Position numbers and translations under genes: made by a program
Notes under the pieces: model-generated
Database searches by the model: none
Seen by the model: only the letters and a program-made list of their open reading frames with translations
What the model was told of the DNA's origin: nothing
Source of the DNA: Pseudomonas sp. ACN8
GTDB taxonomy: Bacteria; Pseudomonadota; Gammaproteobacteria; Pseudomonadales; Pseudomonadaceae
Direction: 5' to 3'
DNA: 64,000 nt
NCBI RefSeq assembly: GCF_002303925.1
Contig: NZ_MRCS01000009.1
Coordinates: forward strand, 62,001 to 126,000
Part shown: positions 61,938 through 64,000 of the stretch, piece by piece
Numbering within the stretch: position 1 is the stretch's first letter
Layout: each line of letters starts with the position of its first letter

Positions 61938-63435
61938 TCAATCCTCTCACGGCGTTATAGTACGCCTTGCTTTTCTCTGCTATCGCTTGAGCGCTTGAGC
62001 TCGTCGGGTCTAATACGCGCCAATCTTCATAATAACGGTGACCAAGCCCGCCAGGTACTCCCGCCTGGGAGGCAACGGCGTCGTAAGTCTCGTTCCCAAG
62101 CAGGTTCCTGGCCAAGGCTTCCGGTTCTTTTGCAAAAATCATTTGGGGTGAGTTCACTTGGATTTCGCCGGGGATACCTGCTCTTGTCATCATTGACGAG
62201 TTTACGCCGCTATAGCCAAGTGCATCGAGGTTGCCATCAATCACTTTGACATTGGCTCCTCGTTTGGCCAGCTCCGCGGCGACGTCACTCACCTTGTTCG
62301 CCTCTACGATGATAGTATTGCGCGCCAAATCCTTGATACGGGTTGCATCGCCTCCGTAATCATTCATGATTTTTTCCAGCGCCCGCTCACGAGATTTGAT
62401 CGGTGCTTTTGCAACTGTTCCGCCATACTGCGCTGAGATTTCGTCGGCGAGAGCATCGATTTCAGCTTTAGCCGCTTTGGCCTTTCTGTAAATCTCTTCA
62501 AAGCTGTTGGTTTTACTCAAACCTGAGTCTTTATTGTCACTTTTAGGCCGTGGTTCCGCCTCTGCTTTTTTTAGTGGCATCGGCTCACTGGTCTTCAATT
62601 CAGGATGCGCCAGCAACTTCTGCTCATTCCTTGCCAACCAACCCGCCAGCTCCTTGTTCGAAATCTCCGCCTGAAGCTTCGCACTGCGGGTCGCGATGCT
62701 TTCCATGCTGTTCATCACACCCGCTTTCATCTGGCCCCGGGTCAGGTAGGTGACGATGGCGGTGAGTAGCAGCATTACAAGTTGCTCCTGCCCGCGAGCC
62801 AGTTGTCGTGCCGCGCGTTCGACGCGTTCCTGTACCAGTGCAGCGGAACCGCCGCTGGGGTCCAAACCGGATGGTTTGACCCCTTCTTCGGCGTGCCAGG
62901 CCGTAGCGATGCCTTCCTGCAAGGTCGAGAGACAGGCGGGCAGGCCCTGGTAAAAATATTCGGCGACGGCGGACAGGCCCAGGCCCATGAGAATCAGGTT
63001 GCCGACCTGCAAGCCGATACCGGCCCCGGCAGCGGCTCCGGGGGCAGCGCCGACGCCAAATGCGAAGGCCCCCGCCGCGCCGCCGGCCACGGTGCCGATT
63101 GCCACGCTGCCGCCGAGAATCATCGAGACTTCTTTGACCAGTTGCAGCAGCACCGGCAGGATCTGTTCGATTTCAATCGAGGCCCACTTGCGCTTGAGGT
63201 CCATCTGGATGATCGGGTAGGAGAGGGTCATCGCCTGATGCACCGCATCGATGCGATGACCGCCCAGGTAGCCATAGGCCTGGCTCGCGCCATGGCTGAC
63301 ACGTCGGGTGAAGCCGTTCCAGTTGTCGTGGGCGCTCTGCAGGCCATCGTTGACGCCCTGGTTCAGCTCGTTGAATTTCTGGTCGAGGTTGCGTTCGACA
63401 TCGGCCCAGCTGGGCACGTTGGCTAAAAGATCCAT
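61927..63435 (-). CDS. Polymorphic toxin / T6SS effector with C-terminal RelA/SpoT synthetase-like domain
   Basis: A 502-residue protein in three parts. (1) About 1-100 helical. (2) About 100-235 hydrophobic and glycine-rich (GGSVAIGTVAGGAAGAFAFG; later MLLLTAIVTYL), able to cross a membrane. (3) After a charged linker (280-320), a RelA/SpoT synthetase-like domain (about 325-475): IKSRERALEKI (346-356), IKDLARNTIIV (367-377), GYSGVN (407-412), GEIQVNSPQM (423-432, Glu424 matching the catalytic Glu of the E-x-Q motif) and GHRYYEDWR (465-473). Known relatives are Tas1 and toxSAS enzymes, which make (p)ppApp or modify tRNA. No PAAR domain or Sec signal. Adjacent to a T6SS locus. Confidence 0.75.
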   Translation of the reverse strand: MDLLANVPSWADVERNLDQKFNELNQGVNDGLQSAHDNWNGFTRRVSHGASQAYGYLGGHRIDAVHQAMTLSYPIIQMDLKRKWASIEIEQILPVLLQLVKEVSMILGGSVAIGTVAGGAAGAFAFGVGAAPGAAAGAGIGLQVGNLILMGLGLSAVAEYFYQGLPACLSTLQEGIATAWHAEEGVKPSGLDPSGGSAALVQERVERAARQLARGQEQLVMLLLTAIVTYLTRGQMKAGVMNSMESIATRSAKLQAEISNKELAGWLARNEQKLLAHPELKTSEPMPLKKAEAEPRPKSDNKDSGLSKTNSFEEIYRKAKAAKAEIDALADEISAQYGGTVAKAPIKSRERALEKIMNDYGGDATRIKDLARNTIIVEANKVSDVAAELAKRGANVKVIDGNLDALGYSGVNSSMMTRAGIPGEIQVNSPQMIFAKEPEALARNLLGNETYDAVASQAGVPGGLGHRYYEDWRVLDPTSSSAQAIAEKSKAYYNAVRGLNGN

Positions 63436-63540
63436 TTACTCGTCACTGTCCGTGGGGAAAAGGCGCTTCCTTGTTGCTGCGGTCGAGCTGTCGAATATTC
63501 GACTTAACATCATTGCCGAAGTGATGGCTATCTGCCGCAC
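63436..63540 (-). other. Short coupled open frame before the toxin gene
   Basis: A GTG-started frame of 34 codons (ending ...LSRIFDSSTAATRKRLFPTDSDE) stops at TAA directly followed by the toxin ATG (TAAATG). It may be the tail of a truncated upstream gene or a leader. Too short to be sure. Confidence 0.25.
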
Positions 63541-64000
63541 TTCAGGCTGCGCGGCGGGATGAAAAATTCAACATGGATCCATTTTTTGTTATTCGCATTA
63601 CATTCGGCAATGATGGCAATAAGGCATTAGTTGTCAAACAGTGGTACCTGACTTCCCGTTCATCCTTGATATATCGGCGTTTCTGGCCAGCCAGCGGGGC
63701 GATAATTATTTTTTCAGGGAATGTCCTGAACTGAATTCGAAGTGCGTGGAAGTACCCGCATACTCTGAGAGTGGGTTGACACAGTGCATGACATGGGTGT
63801 CTCCTTCCCGCGTTCAGAACCTGCGATACCTGCAAAAGTGTGACAAATTTCTAAAATATTTTTTGAGTGATGGCACTTTCATACTGTCTTGAGGTCGCAG
63901 TTCCTGACGTAACATTTCGTGTGAGCAGTTTCGCTGGATGTTTAAGCGAGCTCGATGGAAGAGTGTTCTGTAGGTTGTCTCTTACAAAACATACAGATTG
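63541..64000. other. AT-rich region at the right edge, no supported gene
   Basis: GC drops clearly and open frames on both strands (up to about 97 codons) have no good ribosome sites or recognisable motifs. It may contain the promoter of the toxin genes or relic DNA. Confidence 0.5.

Noticed and set aside
63542..63892. Open frames of 83-97 codons at the right edge
   Set aside because: Overlapping frames on both strands, no ribosome site, no motif and AT-rich DNA; not supported as genes.

Overview
The window looks like the chromosome of a Pseudomonas of the P. fluorescens group. It is GC-rich, has Pseudomonas-type REP/BIME repeats (GGAGCGAGC...GCTCGCTCC) between many genes, an OprD-family porin, an OsmE-like lipoprotein and a complete type VI secretion (T6SS) locus. 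No rRNA, tRNA or CRISPR was seen.

Layout. (1) 1-3.4 kb: a partial osmE-like gene with a small partner, two small orphan genes, an Rrf2 regulator with three clustered cysteines, and a flavoprotein NAD(P)H dehydrogenase. (2) 3.5-6.8 kb: a polyamine/amine block of PuuB-like oxidase, XRE-cupin regulator and PuuA-like gamma-glutamylamine synthetase, preceded by a nested inverted repeat. (3) 6.9-12.8 kb and 19.8-34.6 kb: a large, interrupted catabolic locus resembling the pyrimidine Rut pathway in parts list but not in identity. It has a luciferase-like FMN monooxygenase, two closely related flavin reductases, an isochorismatase-type hydrolase, an alpha/beta hydrolase, two NCS1 permeases, a Pot-type ABC importer, an amidase, two aldehyde dehydrogenases, a PcaC-like protein, a DUF1185 protein, a NUDIX hydrolase, a DUF1330 protein, a flavin-synthesis gene (RibB with a degenerate RibA half) and a GntR/FCD regulator. 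Six near-identical sites (consensus TGGTATACCATAATAC) sit in front of the transcription units and probably make them one regulon. The substrate is not known from sequence; an N-heterocycle or amide is my inference. (4) 12.9-19.8 kb: GST, OprD porin, a six-copy tandem BIME array, a beta-propeller-like lipoprotein, a decayed polyamine-binding-protein remnant, an AraC regulator and a bile-acid-symporter-type transporter.

(5) 34.8-55.7 kb: a T6SS locus, all on the minus strand. In transcription order: an unrecognised 250-residue protein, tssB, tssC, tssE, tssF, tssG, tssH(clpV), tssJ, tssK, tssL, tssM, tagF, a short TssM-like protein with an OmpA peptidoglycan-binding end, hcp and tssA. Many genes overlap by 4 bases. 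No vgrG or PAAR gene is present. (6) 56.4-64 kb: an accessory island with an M48 membrane peptidase and, on the minus strand, a set of apparent toxin/immunity genes. The key gene is a 502-residue protein with a hydrophobic glycine-rich N-terminal half and a C-terminal RelA/SpoT synthetase-like domain. It overlaps a 77-residue candidate immunity gene, and nearby are a MESH1-like small alarmone hydrolase and a SUKH-family protein. This toxin-like synthetase plus hydrolase arrangement is the most exciting part of the window. All functional assignments come from reading motifs and context; no database search was run.
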